Of a stretch of DNA of 64,000 nucleotides, positions 55,458 to 64,000 are shown piece by piece. The stretch lies in NCBI RefSeq assembly GCF_900172365.1, contig NZ_FWFJ01000014.1:1-64000 (forward strand). The letters are read 5' to 3'. Position 1 is the stretch's first letter. Each line of letters begins with the position of its first letter. Below the pieces are notes generated by a model that was not told the DNA's origin, ran no database searches, and saw nothing but the letters and a program-made list of their open reading frames with translations. The stretch comes from Roseovarius gaetbuli. GTDB lineage: Bacteria; Pseudomonadota; Alphaproteobacteria; Rhodobacterales; Rhodobacteraceae. The position numbers and the translations under genes are program-made.

Positions 55458-56062
55458 TGGAAAAGTTCGAAAAACTGAGCGGGATCGCCGCGCCGATGCC
55501 GATGATCAACATCGACACCGATATGATCATCCCCAAGCAGTTCCTGAAAACGATCAAGCGGTCGGGGTTGGGTGTGAACCTGTTCGACGAGATGCGCTAT
55601 GACGATGATGGCAATGAAATCCCCGATTTCGTGCTCAACAAGCCGCAGTACCGCGAAACGCAGATCCTGATCGCGGGTGACAACTTTGGCTGTGGCTCGT
55701 CGCGCGAACATGCGCCTTGGGCGATCAAGGATTTCGGCATCCGCTGCGTGATTGCGCCAAGCTTTGCCGACATCTTTTACAACAACTGCTTCAAGAACGG
55801 CATCCTGCCGATCGCCCTGCCGCAAGAACAGGTCGATATTCTGATGAAGGAGGCCGAAAAAGGCGCCAACGCCCGCGTCGAGGTGGACCTTGAGGCGCAG
55901 ACGGTATCGACATCGGACGGTGAAGTCTTTGCCTTTGAAGTGGACGCATTCAAGAAGCATTGCCTTCTGGAAGGGCTTGATGACATCGGCCTAACGATGG
56001 AAAAAGCCGCCTCTATTGATGCTTTCGAGACCAAGGCGGAACAGACGCGCCCCTGGGTCTAA
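55457..56062 (+). CDS. leuD: 3-Isopropylmalate dehydratase small subunit
   Basis: 201 residues, the normal LeuD length. Motifs: [20 protein letters not shown] at the N-terminus and [16 protein letters not shown], the substrate-binding signature. It forms the swivel domain that completes the LeuCD active site. The start overlaps the leuC stop by one base. A strong terminator follows, so leuCD ends transcription here. Confidence 0.98.
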   Translation: MEKFEKLSGIAAPMPMINIDTDMIIPKQFLKTIKRSGLGVNLFDEMRYDDDGNEIPDFVLNKPQYRETQILIAGDNFGCGSSREHAPWAIKDFGIRCVIAPSFADIFYNNCFKNGILPIALPQEQVDILMKEAEKGANARVEVDLEAQTVSTSDGEVFAFEVDAFKKHCLLEGLDDIGLTMEKAASIDAFETKAEQTRPWV

Positions 56063-56084
56063 GGCAGCAAGACCAGAAAAAATC

Positions 56085-56113
56085 ACGCCGCGAGCCAGTC
56101 TCGCGGCGTTTTT
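56085..56113 (+). terminator. leuCD intrinsic terminator
   Basis: A perfect 10-bp stem (ACGCCGCGAG at 56085-56094, CTCGCGGCGT at 56100-56109), a 5-base loop and a run of five T. About 20 bases after the leuD stop. Confidence 0.93.
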
Positions 56114-56158
56114 GCTTTCAAGCCCCGTCTTGTGCCGAATTTCCCGCCACACACAAGA

Positions 56159-56216
56159 TGCAGTATTTACATAGGCTTACGCCGCAGTTTTGACCCAACT
56201 TTGATGTAATACTGCA
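56159..56216. promoter_or_regulatory. Long inverted repeat upstream of membrane-protein gene
   Basis: TGCAGTATTTACAT (56159-56172) and ATGTAATACTGCA (56204-56216) form an inverted repeat with one extra base in the left arm. A second hairpin, ACCAAGCTC/GAGC..TTGGT, follows at 56259-56281. The gap from 56114 to 56395 is A+T rich and has no gene. The half sites may bind a regulator of the downstream gene pair. Confidence 0.45.
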
Positions 56217-56395
56217 CCAGTTACTCCCTCAATCGGCCTTAAATCTTACGTCTTATTAACCAAGCTCTTGAGCTGTTTGGTGAAAGTGGGCAAAAGTTGG
56301 GCAATATTGAGGCATACCGCCATAATTTGGCAGGTCAAGTTGGAACAAGGCCGCGGCATCGTATCGCGACCGACCAAGTTGGAAGGGAACGGGCA

Positions 56396-57241
56396 GTGTT
56401 CTCACAGATACCCGGCGCGCTATCGCGTGCCATCCTGATCGCAATGATGGTGGCAGCGCCCTCTTTGCTCGTGCCTTCCACGGGGCCCGACACAGCTCAG
56501 ATCGTGATCGTCTTGTCGATCCTTGCCGCCTTAATGACCTTTATTGAATATTACGGTAAATATCCCAGCATCATCGAGTTTCGCTTTGCGCCGCCGTTCA
56601 ACCGGCTCAAGTTCTTTGCGCTCTCTGCCATTCTTATCATCTTGTCGCTGATTTGCAGGGGCACGACCGAGCCGACCGGTTGGACCGTGTTGCTGACCAA
56701 TATGGGCACGGCCCTTGGTGAGGCGGTTGATTTCCCCTATTCGCCGGTGCGTGTGGTGGTGCTGATGATGCCTGCAGATGCCGATCAGGCGCTTATTGAT
56801 CTGGTGCGCACGGCCTCTGGGATTTCCTATACCGTGTCGCTTGTGATGGTGTTCGTCTTCCTGACGATGGTGCGGCTTTTGGGCTGGCCCTCGCGCAATG
56901 GCGCGTTCAATGTCTGGGTGAACCTGCCGCTGTTTGATCCGACCGGGGGGGGCGATGTGCTTTATCGGCTGCGTCGGGATGCGGGTCTTAACATTGTGTT
57001 AGGGGCTTTGCTGCCATTCTTGATTCCGGCGGCTATTCAGGCGGCCTCGGATATGATTGATCCGATTTCGATTGCGAACCCGCAAACTTTAATCTGGACG
57101 ATGACCGCATGGGCGTTTTTGCCGACAAGCATGTTGATGCGAGGGATCGCCATGAGCCGGATCGCCGACATGATCGAGCAGAAACGGCGCCGTGCCTATG
57201 CCAAAGACGACATTCTCGGCAAGGGTTTGCAACGCGCCTGA
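56396..57241 (+). CDS. Conserved membrane protein, partner of EEP-phosphatase gene
   Basis: 281 residues, start GTG 56396 with AAGGGA about 9 bases upstream (an in-frame ATG lies about 100 bases further upstream without family support). About five hydrophobic segments, for example IVIVLSILAALMTFIEYYG, FALSAILIILSLI, SLVMVFVFLTMVRLL and LNIVLGALLPFLIPAAI. No known domain recognised. It overlaps the endonuclease/exonuclease/phosphatase-type gene by four bases, a pairing often seen between leuD and leuB in this bacterial group. Confidence 0.75.
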   Translation: MFSQIPGALSRAILIAMMVAAPSLLVPSTGPDTAQIVIVLSILAALMTFIEYYGKYPSIIEFRFAPPFNRLKFFALSAILIILSLICRGTTEPTGWTVLLTNMGTALGEAVDFPYSPVRVVVLMMPADADQALIDLVRTASGISYTVSLVMVFVFLTMVRLLGWPSRNGAFNVWVNLPLFDPTGGGDVLYRLRRDAGLNIVLGALLPFLIPAAIQAASDMIDPISIANPQTLIWTMTAWAFLPTSMLMRGIAMSRIADMIEQKRRRAYAKDDILGKGLQRA

Positions 57242-58326
57242 TCCATTTCATTTCAACGATCGGTCTTGTCCTGATCCTGTTGGCGACAGGTCCGGCCGCA
57301 GCAGAAACCATTCGCGTGGCGACCTGGAACGTCGGGCTGGATCGCAAGGGGCCGGGGTTGTTGCTGCGCGATATCCTGCGCGACGACGACCCGCAGATTG
57401 CCGCCATCGCCGCGATCCTGACCGAGTTGCGCCCCGATATCCTTGTCCTGCAAAAGGTCGATTACGACCTTGATCTTATCGCCCTTGGCGCGTTGCGCGA
57501 CCGGATTGCCCGCGACGGCTGGCGGTTTGAGCACCTGTTTGCACGTCGCCCCAATAGCGGGTTCGCCACCGGGCTTGATATGGATGGGGACGGCCGCCTT
57601 GGCGGGCCCAATGATGCGCAGGGGTTTGGCTATTTCTCGGGACAGGGCGGCATGGCGATCCTGTCGCGCTATCCGATTGACGTCGCACGCACAGAGGATT
57701 TCAGCACGCTCTTGTGGCGCGACCTGCCCAGCGCGATCATGCCGATGGTGAAGGGCGTGCCCTTTCCATCGCCCGAGGCCGCCGCCGCGCAACGTCTGTC
57801 TTACGTCGGTCATTGGGTGGTGCCGGTGCTGCTGCCCTCGGGGCCGCTGCGCCTTTTGACATTCCACGCGACACCGCCGGTTTTTGATGGCCCAGAGGAC
57901 ATCAACGGCAGACGCAACCATGATGAAATCCGGTTCTGGCAGCTTTATCTTGATGGCGCGTTCGGACAGCCGCCCAGGGGTCGGTTCATCGTGATCGGCG
58001 ACGCAAACCTTGACCCCGAGGATAGCGACGGGCGACGCGAGGCGATCATTGATCTGCTGGCTGATCCGCGCCTGCAAGACCCCCGCCCGATGCGGCCGGG
58101 CACGGCGCCAGAGGGCGACGGCCAAAGCGGCAACCCAAGGTTGGACACCGCAGCATGGCCCGCGCCCGGACCGGGCAACCTGCGGGTGGATTATGTCCTG
58201 CCCGCCGCCACGATGACCATAGGCGGCAGCGGGGTTTACTGGCCAGAGGACGGAACGCCTGCGGCGGATCTGGTCGAAGCGGCCAGTCGTCACCGGATGG
58301 TCTGGGTCGATCTCGGGATTGACTGA
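57238..58326 (+). CDS. Endonuclease/exonuclease/phosphatase family protein
   Basis: 362 residues from the inferred start. An N-terminal hydrophobic segment with a likely signal peptide (LVLILLATGPAAAETI) precedes the EEP fold: ATWNVGLD, DILVLQKVDYDLD, FHATPPVFDGPED, IVIGDANLDPEDSDGR, RVDYVLPA, and SRHRMVWVDL. The usual metal-binding Glu of the QE motif is Lys in LQKVD, and the last motif is SRH rather than SDH. DMDGDGRLGG near residue 119 looks like a calcium-binding loop. The start is uncertain: CTG 57238 overlaps the previous stop (CTGA); the only ATG in frame lies 129 bases upstream, inside the preceding gene. Confidence 0.8.
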   Translation: MIHFISTIGLVLILLATGPAAAETIRVATWNVGLDRKGPGLLLRDILRDDDPQIAAIAAILTELRPDILVLQKVDYDLDLIALGALRDRIARDGWRFEHLFARRPNSGFATGLDMDGDGRLGGPNDAQGFGYFSGQGGMAILSRYPIDVARTEDFSTLLWRDLPSAIMPMVKGVPFPSPEAAAAQRLSYVGHWVVPVLLPSGPLRLLTFHATPPVFDGPEDINGRRNHDEIRFWQLYLDGAFGQPPRGRFIVIGDANLDPEDSDGRREAIIDLLADPRLQDPRPMRPGTAPEGDGQSGNPRLDTAAWPAPGPGNLRVDYVLPAATMTIGGSGVYWPEDGTPAADLVEAASRHRMVWVDLGID

Positions 58327-59210
58327 CACCGCGACCGCTTTGGCCGCGTAAGAAACGGGGCAGCGGCAGCTTTGAAGGCCTCTTCGGGCGACGTAACCGG
58401 AAGACGCGGGCAAAGCCCGGCCAGCCGCGAGCCGTCGAGGGAATGGGGCGCCTGCCACAAATACCGCATTTCCAGCAGATGCCGCGCCATGGGCCAAAAC
58501 GGCCGCGCGACCTGAATGGGCAGCCATGGCATCGGGCGCGCCTCGACCGCCCGGCCCGTGACATCCGACAAGATCGCCGCCATCTGGGTGGCGCTCAGGG
58601 TATAGCCGTCAAAGGCCATATCCTCGAACCGGTCCAGATCATTGCGCATGTCGGCCAATGCCACGGCAGCGCGGGCCAGATCGGGCAGAAACGCCCAGGC
58701 GTGCGGCACATTGAGCGGGCCAGGATAGCTGAGCCGCCCCTTGTGCACTCCCTTCAGGATGACCCTGTCGAGCCAGCTATCGCTGGGTTCGGTGTCGATG
58801 AAGTCGCCCGCGCGCAGCACAATCGTCTGCACCCCGCTTTGGCGATAGCTTTGTTCAAGCGCGACCCGGATACGGCCCATTGGATTGGTGGCGTTTTGCG
58901 TACGCCTCGGCCCCCACGGCAGGGGCGTTTCAGGGGCATAGACATAGACGTTGCCGGGCAAGATCACCGTGGCCCCGCTGGCCCGCGCGGCAGCCTGAAT
59001 GCGGGCGTGAAGTGTCGGCACCTGAGCCGCCCAATCGGTATAGGGCGGGTTCCAGCCCGCAACGATCACATCCGCCGTGGCGGCGGCCTGCGTCAGGTCT
59101 TCGGGGCCGCGCTCAAACAGGTGGATGTTCCAACCTGCGTTCCAAAAGGCCTCGGCCGCGTGACGGCCAAAACGACCACTGGAACCAAGGATCAAAACTG
59201 ATTTATGCAT
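58290..59210 (-). CDS. NAD(P)-binding (NmrA/SDR-like) protein
   Basis: 306 residues. Rossmann-type start KSVLILGSSGRFGRHAAEAF, GATVILPGNVYVYAPETPLP, and RIRVALEQSYRQSGVQTIVL (a variant Tyr-x3-Lys region is not clear). It resembles atypical SDRs acting as reductases or regulators. Chosen ATG 59210; a longer frame reaches 59279. It is divergent from the LysR gene, a common regulator-target arrangement, and overlaps the EEP gene 3' end by 37 bases convergently. Confidence 0.83.
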   Translation of the reverse strand: MHKSVLILGSSGRFGRHAAEAFWNAGWNIHLFERGPEDLTQAAATADVIVAGWNPPYTDWAAQVPTLHARIQAAARASGATVILPGNVYVYAPETPLPWGPRRTQNATNPMGRIRVALEQSYRQSGVQTIVLRAGDFIDTEPSDSWLDRVILKGVHKGRLSYPGPLNVPHAWAFLPDLARAAVALADMRNDLDRFEDMAFDGYTLSATQMAAILSDVTGRAVEARPMPWLPIQVARPFWPMARHLLEMRYLWQAPHSLDGSRLAGLCPRLPVTSPEEAFKAAAAPFLTRPKRSRCQSIPRSTQTIR

Positions 59211-59295
59211 CGCCCAAACCTCCGATTGCATCGCAATGAGGCAAGATTTACGCATTCCCAGAAGAATAGGAATTGCCAAAATTTATCTAACATGT

Positions 59296-59309
59296 ATTCA
59301 ATTTTGAAT
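59296..59309. promoter_or_regulatory. Palindrome overlapping the lysR start
   Basis: ATTCAA-TT-TTGAAT is a perfect 6-2-6 palindrome whose end overlaps the LysR ATG (59308). It is the only dyad seen in the 97-base divergent gap and could be an autoregulatory LysR site. Confidence 0.4.
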
Positions 59310-60204
59310 GGATAAACGCATATCATCCCTCGACTGGTCACTTATCAGGGCCTTTTTGACAGTGGCGGATTGCGGGTCGCTTTCGGCGGCGGCGCGGCGT
59401 CTTGGGGCCAGCCAGCCAACGCTGGGGCGGCAAGTCAGGCAATTGGAAACCGACCTGCAACAGGTGCTGTTTCACCGACAAGCCAAGGGGCTGATGCTGA
59501 CGGAAAACGGCGAGTTGCTGATCGGGCCCGCGCGGCGGATGCAGGCGGCGCTAAACGAAATCGAACTTACCGCCGCAGGCCGCCAGACCCAGATCGAGGG
59601 CAGCGTCAGGATCACCGCCAGCGTGATGTTTTCGATCTATACCCTGCCCCCGGTGATCGCCAGCCTGCGCGAAAAGGAACCCGGCATCACGATTGATCTG
59701 GTGGCCACCGACAGCACCGAGAACCTGCTGTTTCGCGAAGCGGATATCGCACTGCGGATGTATCGGCCCGAGCAGTTTGAACTTGTGGCGCGCCACCTGG
59801 GCGATCTCAAACTGGGCATGTTTGCCGCCAAAACCTATCTCGACCGCGCCGGGCGGCCCGAAACCGCCAGGGATCTCCTTGATCACCCGCTGATCGGCTA
59901 TGACCGTAACGAGGACATCATTCGCGGCATGCAGGAACGCGGCTGGAGCGCGACGCGCGAGTGGTTCGCGTTGCGCTGTGACAATCACGCGGTCAACTGG
60001 GAGTTGGTGCGCGCGGGCTGTGGTGTCGGGTTTGGCCAGGTCGAACTGGCGCGGCATGACCCAAGCGTCGAGCAGGTGATGCTTGATCTGAACCTGCCAA
60101 GCCTGCCGATCTGGATCGCCACGCATCAGGCGCTGCGCCAGACGCCCCGGATCGCGCAGGTCTGGGATGCGCTGGTCGAGGGACTTGTCCCCAACCTTTC
60201 TTGA
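59308..60204 (+). CDS. LysR-family transcriptional regulator
   Basis: 298 residues: winged helix-turn-helix at 9-66 (LIRAFLTVADCGSLSAAARR, then GASQPTLGRQVRQLE), and an effector domain with TLPPVIASLREKEPGI and GCGVGFGQVELARHD. It is divergent from the NAD(P)-binding protein gene, which is its probable target. No Shine-Dalgarno sequence is visible before ATG 59308, so the mRNA may be leaderless. Confidence 0.9.
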   Translation: MDKRISSLDWSLIRAFLTVADCGSLSAAARRLGASQPTLGRQVRQLETDLQQVLFHRQAKGLMLTENGELLIGPARRMQAALNEIELTAAGRQTQIEGSVRITASVMFSIYTLPPVIASLREKEPGITIDLVATDSTENLLFREADIALRMYRPEQFELVARHLGDLKLGMFAAKTYLDRAGRPETARDLLDHPLIGYDRNEDIIRGMQERGWSATREWFALRCDNHAVNWELVRAGCGVGFGQVELARHDPSVEQVMLDLNLPSLPIWIATHQALRQTPRIAQVWDALVEGLVPNLS

Positions 60205-60265
60205 CCATGGCGGGGCTTCGGGATAGGCCGTCGGGCAACATCAAGCCACAACAAGGACATGCCCC

Positions 60266-61372
60266 ATGAGCAACCCTTCGCTTCTTATCCTGCCCGGTGA
60301 CGGGATCGGCCCCGAGGTCATGGCCGAAGTCGTCAAGATCATCGACTGGTTCGGTGTCAAGCGCGGCATCGCCTTTGACGTCTCGACCGATCTTGTCGGC
60401 GGTTGCGCCTATGACAAGCACGGCGTGCCGCTGCATGATGACACGATGGCAAAGGCGCAAGAGGTCGACGCGGTTCTTTTGGGCGCCGTCGGTGGCCCGG
60501 CCTATGACGACCTTGATTTCAGCGTAAAGCCCGAGCGCGGCCTCCTGCGCCTGCGCAAGGAAATGGATTTGTTCGCCAACCTGCGCCCGGCGCAGTGCTT
60601 TGACGCGCTGGCCGATTTTTCGTCGCTCAAAAAGGATATCGTTGCCGGTCTCGATATCATGATCGTGCGCGAACTTACCTCGGGTGTCTATTTCGGCGAG
60701 CCGCGCGGCATCTTCAAAGAGGGCAACGAGCGGGTTGGCATCAACACCCAACGCTATACCGAATCCGAGATCGACCGGATCGCCCGCGCCGCCTTCGAGC
60801 TGGCGCGCAAGCGCGGTAACAAGGTCTGTTCGATGGAAAAGGCCAACGTGATGGAATCCGGCATCCTGTGGCGTGAAGTGGTGCAGAAAGTGCACGACGA
60901 AGATTACGCCGATGTCGAGCTAAGCCATATGTACGCCGACAACGGCGCGATGCAGCTTGTGCGCGCCCCCAAGCAGTTTGACGTGATCGTCACCGACAAC
61001 CTCTTTGGCGATATCCTGTCGGATTGCGCGGCGATGCTGACCGGCTCGCTTGGCATGTTGCCCTCGGCCAGCCTTGGCGCGCCGATGGCCAATGGTCGCC
61101 CCAAGGCGATGTATGAGCCGGTGCATGGTTCGGCCCCCGACATCACCGGTCAGGGCAAGGCCAATCCGATCGCCTGTATCCTCAGCTTCGCGATGGCGCT
61201 GCGGTATTCCTTTGACATGGGCGATGAGGCGACACGGGTTGAAAAGGCCGTGGAAAAAGTGCTCGCCGATGGGCTTCGCACCGCTGACCTGCTGGGCAAT
61301 GACGGCGAAACGCCGATCTCGACCACCGAGATGGGCGATGCCATCGTCGCGGCGCTTGACGCCAGCCTCTGA
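60266..61372 (+). CDS. leuB: 3-Isopropylmalate dehydrogenase
   Basis: 368 residues; oxidises 3-isopropylmalate with NAD. Motifs: [70 protein letters not shown] and the NAD-binding [20 protein letters not shown]. The normal length of the family is 350-370. It is followed by a strong terminator, and is not contiguous with leuCD. Confidence 0.98.
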   Translation: MSNPSLLILPGDGIGPEVMAEVVKIIDWFGVKRGIAFDVSTDLVGGCAYDKHGVPLHDDTMAKAQEVDAVLLGAVGGPAYDDLDFSVKPERGLLRLRKEMDLFANLRPAQCFDALADFSSLKKDIVAGLDIMIVRELTSGVYFGEPRGIFKEGNERVGINTQRYTESEIDRIARAAFELARKRGNKVCSMEKANVMESGILWREVVQKVHDEDYADVELSHMYADNGAMQLVRAPKQFDVIVTDNLFGDILSDCAAMLTGSLGMLPSASLGAPMANGRPKAMYEPVHGSAPDITGQGKANPIACILSFAMALRYSFDMGDEATRVEKAVEKVLADGLRTADLLGNDGETPISTTEMGDAIVAALDASL

Positions 61373-61394
61373 GCGACACATCCCTGAACATTCC

Positions 61395-61423
61395 AAAGGC
61401 CCGCCAGTTGTGCGGGCCTTTTT
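61395..61423 (+). terminator. leuB intrinsic terminator
   Basis: A perfect 10-bp stem (AAAGGCCCGC at 61395-61404, GCGGGCCTTT at 61412-61421), a 7-base loop and a T-run, about 20 bases after the leuB stop. Confidence 0.93.
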
Positions 61424-61515
61424 CATTTTTAGGGGGCCATCAACGCAAGCCGGGCGGGCCGACAATCACCCGGCGCCTTCGGCTTGAGTCCGGGTGGCGC
61501 CAGAGCCCTGCAAGC

Positions 61516-63036
61516 CTAGAAGAACCCGAGCTTGTTGGGGTTATAGCTGACCAGCATGTTCTTGGTCTGCTGATAGTGATCCAACATCATCTTGTGGTTC
61601 TCGCGCCCGATGCCCGACTGTTTGTAGCCGCCAAAGGCCGCATGCGCCGGATAGGCATGATAGTTGTTGACCCAGACACGCCCCGCCTCGACCGCGCGGC
61701 CAAAGCGGTAGCAAGTATTGGCATCGCGGCTCCAGACACCGGCGCCAAGGCCGTACATGGTGTCATTGGCAATCGCGAGCGCCTCGGCCTCATCCTTGAA
61801 GGTGGTGACCGATACGACCGGGCCAAAGATTTCCTCCTGGAAGACGCGCATCTTGTTGTGCCCCTTCAGGATCGTCGGCTGAACATAGTAGCCGCCCGCC
61901 AGATCACCGTTAAAGCGCGCCGCATCGCCGCCCACAAGCACCTCGGCCCCCTCTTCGACGCCGATGGTCAGATAGGACATGATCTTGTCCTGCTGTTCGG
62001 CACTGGCCTGTGCGCCGACCATGGTTTCGGGGTCGCGCGGGTCGCCCTGTTTGATCGCCTTCACCCGCTCGATGCAGCGCTCGATGAAGGCCTCATAGAT
62101 GTCCTCCTGGATCAACGCGCGGCTGGGACAGGTGCACACCTCGCCCTGATTGAAGGCAAAGAGAACGAACCCCTCGATCGCCTTGTCCAGAAACGCATCA
62201 TCCTTGGCCATCACATCCGAGAAAAAGATGTTCGGGCTTTTACCGCCCAGTTCAAGCGTGACCGGAATCAGGTTTTCGGTCGCCGCCTGCATGATCTTGC
62301 GGCCGGTTGCGGTTGATCCGGTAAAGGCGATCTTGGCGATGCGTGGCGATTTGGCGAGCGGCGCGCCAACCTCGGCGCCCATGCCGTTGACGATGTTCAA
62401 CACGCCCGCAGGCAAGAGATCGGCAATCAACTCGGCCAGAACCATGATCGCGACGGGGGTCTGTTCGGCCGGTTTCATCACGATGCAATTGCCCGCCGCC
62501 AAGGCCGGGGCAAGCTTCCACGCCGCCATCAGGATCGAAAAGTTCCACGGAATGATCTGGCCGACCACGCCAAGCGGTTCGTGGAAATGATAGGCCACCG
62601 TGTCATTGTCGATCTGGGACATGGTGCCCTCTTGTCCGCGCAACACGCCGGCGAAATAGCGGAAATGATCCACCGCCAGCGGGATATCGGCGGCGCGTGT
62701 CTCTCGGATCGGCTTGCCGTTGTCCCAGGTCTCGGCCTGCGCCAGAAGTTCAAGATTGGCCTCAAGCACATCGGCAATCTTGAGCAGGGTGTTCGAACGC
62801 TCGGTCGCGGATGTGCGCCCCCAGGCCTCGCGGGCGCCATGCGCGGCATCAAGCGCAAGTTCGACATCCATCGCGTCAGAGCGCGCAACGGAACAGACGG
62901 TTTCGCCGGTGATCGGGGTGATGTTGTCAAAATAGCGCCCGTTGACGGGGGGTACGAATGTGCCCCCGATGAAGTTGTCGTAACGGGTCTTGAACGGCGA
63001 GGCGTGCTGCCCCGCGAGTTGGGTCATCTCATTCAT
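61516..63036 (-). CDS. NAD(P)-dependent aldehyde dehydrogenase
   Basis: 506 residues of the ALDH superfamily, close in type to acetaldehyde-oxidising ExaC/AldB enzymes. The catalytic cysteine is Cys301 in [14 protein letters not shown], with [12 protein letters not shown] carrying the general-base Glu, [20 protein letters not shown] binding the cofactor, and the end [18 protein letters not shown] lies 7 bases before the start. It is probably controlled by the GAF-Fis regulator encoded immediately upstream on the same strand; ExaC-type ALDHs act downstream of alcohol oxidation. Confidence 0.93.
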   Translation of the reverse strand: MNEMTQLAGQHASPFKTRYDNFIGGTFVPPVNGRYFDNITPITGETVCSVARSDAMDVELALDAAHGAREAWGRTSATERSNTLLKIADVLEANLELLAQAETWDNGKPIRETRAADIPLAVDHFRYFAGVLRGQEGTMSQIDNDTVAYHFHEPLGVVGQIIPWNFSILMAAWKLAPALAAGNCIVMKPAEQTPVAIMVLAELIADLLPAGVLNIVNGMGAEVGAPLAKSPRIAKIAFTGSTATGRKIMQAATENLIPVTLELGGKSPNIFFSDVMAKDDAFLDKAIEGFVLFAFNQGEVCTCPSRALIQEDIYEAFIERCIERVKAIKQGDPRDPETMVGAQASAEQQDKIMSYLTIGVEEGAEVLVGGDAARFNGDLAGGYYVQPTILKGHNKMRVFQEEIFGPVVSVTTFKDEAEALAIANDTMYGLGAGVWSRDANTCYRFGRAVEAGRVWVNNYHAYPAHAAFGGYKQSGIGRENHKMMLDHYQQTKNMLVSYNPNKLGFF

Positions 63037-63135
63037 GGTATTTCCTCCGGTTTTCCCGGTCCTCCGCCGGGGGTGAAGGAAATCTGCGCGCTGTGGGCGG
63101 CCCTGTCAGCCCCGGCAACCGGGGCGATGCGGGCA

Positions 63136-63159
63136 ACCTGTCTCAGGGCTGAGACAGGT
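63136..63159. promoter_or_regulatory. Perfect 11-bp inverted repeat upstream of aldehyde dehydrogenase
   Basis: ACCTGTCTCAG (63136-63146) and CTGAGACAGGT (63149-63159) with a two-base spacer. It is 100 bases before the dehydrogenase start and touches the stop codon of the regulator gene. No T-run follows on either strand, so an operator is more likely than a terminator. Fis-type helix-turn-helix regulators bind dyads of this shape. Confidence 0.6.
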
Positions 63160-64000
63160 CAGGCGATGTTTTCGCCAAGGCCAAGCCGTTTCATCCGCCG
63201 ATAGAGCGTTGCACGCCCGATCCCAAGCGCGCGGGCCGCCGCCGAGACGTTGCCACCGGCGCGTGCCAGGGCGCGAATCACCGCCGCGCGTTCGGCCCGC
63301 TCAAACCCGCGCGGGCCATCCTCGCGGCCAAAGATGTCAGAGGCGGGCACGGCGGTGATCGGCCCGCTCGCCCCAAGCCCGAAGGCCTTGCGCGCCCCGC
63401 GTGTGGCCCCGATCACGATGTCATCGGCATCCACCGCCAGAAGCATCGCCACCTCGGAATCGTCATGATCGGCAAAGACGATCCGCGCGCGCGGAAAGGC
63501 GGCGCGGAAATTGTCGGCCTCAATCTGGCGGGCGGTCTGGGACACGGTCGCGGCAATCAGGCGGTTGAAGCCCTCGGTCTGATCCGAGCGGGCCGACGAG
63601 ACATCAAGCGCCGCCACGATCTTGCCATCGGCGCCATAGATCGGCGCATCCATACAGCTCATGGCGGTGTTGCGGGCCAGAAAGTGTTCCTCGCGGTGGA
63701 TGATTACCCGGCGATCCTCGGCGATGCAGGTGCCGATGCCGTTGGTGCCCTCTGCCGCCTCGGACCAGTCGGCGCCCTGCCACAGGCCCCAGCTCTGGAA
63801 GATATCGGCGTCGCCCTCGCCACAGCGCTGATCCAGAACCACGCCCTCGGCATCGGTCAACAGCACCGCACAGCCCGATTGCCCCAGAAGGCCGAAAAGC
63901 TGATCCAGCTTGGGCGCGGCCACTTGCATGAACTGCTCCATCCCGGCGCGGCGCAGGGCCAGATCGCGGGCATCGACCCGTTCCGGCGCGCGGCGCTCGG
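63159..64000 (-). CDS. GAF-Fis transcriptional regulator (partial, runs off window)
   Basis: At least 280 codons; the frame stays open to the window edge. A first in-frame ATG is at 63941, but sequence upstream of it reads as coding (ERRAPERVDARDLALRRAG), so the true start lies beyond 64000. A GAF-like sensor domain (LLGQSGCAVLLTDAEGVVLD, GTNGIGTCIAEDRRVIIHRE) is followed by a C-terminal Fis-type helix-turn-helix (NVSAAARALGIGRATLYRRM). The AAA+ sigma-54 ATPase domain usual in AcoR-type proteins is absent. It is probably the regulator of the adjacent aldehyde dehydrogenase. Confidence 0.85.
   Translation of the reverse strand, partial: ERRAPERVDARDLALRRAGMEQFMQVAAPKLDQLFGLLGQSGCAVLLTDAEGVVLDQRCGEGDADIFQSWGLWQGADWSEAAEGTNGIGTCIAEDRRVIIHREEHFLARNTAMSCMDAPIYGADGKIVAALDVSSARSDQTEGFNRLIAATVSQTARQIEADNFRAAFPRARIVFADHDDSEVAMLLAVDADDIVIGATRGARKAFGLGASGPITAVPASDIFGREDGPRGFERAERAAVIRALARAGGNVSAAARALGIGRATLYRRMKRLGLGENIA

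Overview
The window looks like a chromosomal segment of a roseobacter-group alphaproteobacterium (Rhodobacteraceae). The evidence is high G+C coding sequence, the holA-lptE-leuS block next to a DUF3576 lipoprotein gene, a petP/petR-type MarR plus response-regulator pair, and leuCD separated from leuB by a membrane-protein/EEP-phosphatase pair. No rRNA, tRNA, CRISPR array, insertion sequence or phage gene was seen.

Layout. 1-3.4 kb: bidirectional terminator, broken HNH nuclease remnant, MscS-type channel, HI0933/BaiN-type flavoprotein, GST. 3.5-9.7 kb: housekeeping minus-strand block holA-lptE-leuS and a DUF3576 lipoprotein, interrupted by a plus-strand glycosyltransferase. 9.8-11 kb: yggS (PLP homeostasis) and an L,D-transpeptidase-like protein. 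11.2-50 kb: a large surface-polysaccharide island. It has about nine glycosyltransferases, a Wzx-type flippase, a Wzy-like polymerase/ligase, a Wzz-type chain-length protein, a separate BY-kinase, an ExoY-type priming transferase, a WecG/TagA/CpsF transferase, an OafA-type acyltransferase, sugar-modifying oxidoreductases, and a three-domain SGNH/glycosidase/RTX protein. 50.9-61.4 kb: amino-acid and regulatory genes ilvE, petP-petR, leuC-leuD, leuB and neighbours. 61.5-64 kb: aldehyde dehydrogenase and its probable GAF-Fis regulator, which runs off the window.

The most unusual part is at 17.8-30.5 kb, inside the polysaccharide island. A six-domain type I polyketide synthase (KS-AT-KR-DH-ACP-TE) is followed by a glycosyltransferase, a 1527-residue formyltransferase/adenylation protein whose adenylation domain is interrupted by a luciferase-like monooxygenase, and a dedicated Sfp/EntD-type phosphopantetheinyl transferase. 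All lie on one strand with overlaps or gaps of a few bases. Read by hand, the adenylation pocket gives the residues D-I-L-Q-M-G-M-I-W-K, which match the glycine-type code. The set is flanked on the same strand by the flippase and the chain-length regulator. This suggests a small glycine-containing polyketide made with, attached to, or exported alongside the exopolysaccharide; the product is unknown.

Other notable points: an A+T-richer insert in LeuRS just before KMSKS, a 14-unit hexanucleotide repeat coding a Pro-Glu stretch in the BY-kinase, a Gfo/Idh/MocA-SDR fusion, a roughly 850-base leader upstream of the priming transferase, and a perfect 11-bp inverted repeat between the GAF-Fis regulator and the aldehyde dehydrogenase. 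Starts were chosen from Shine-Dalgarno spacing, overlaps with neighbours and family N-termini, all read by eye.
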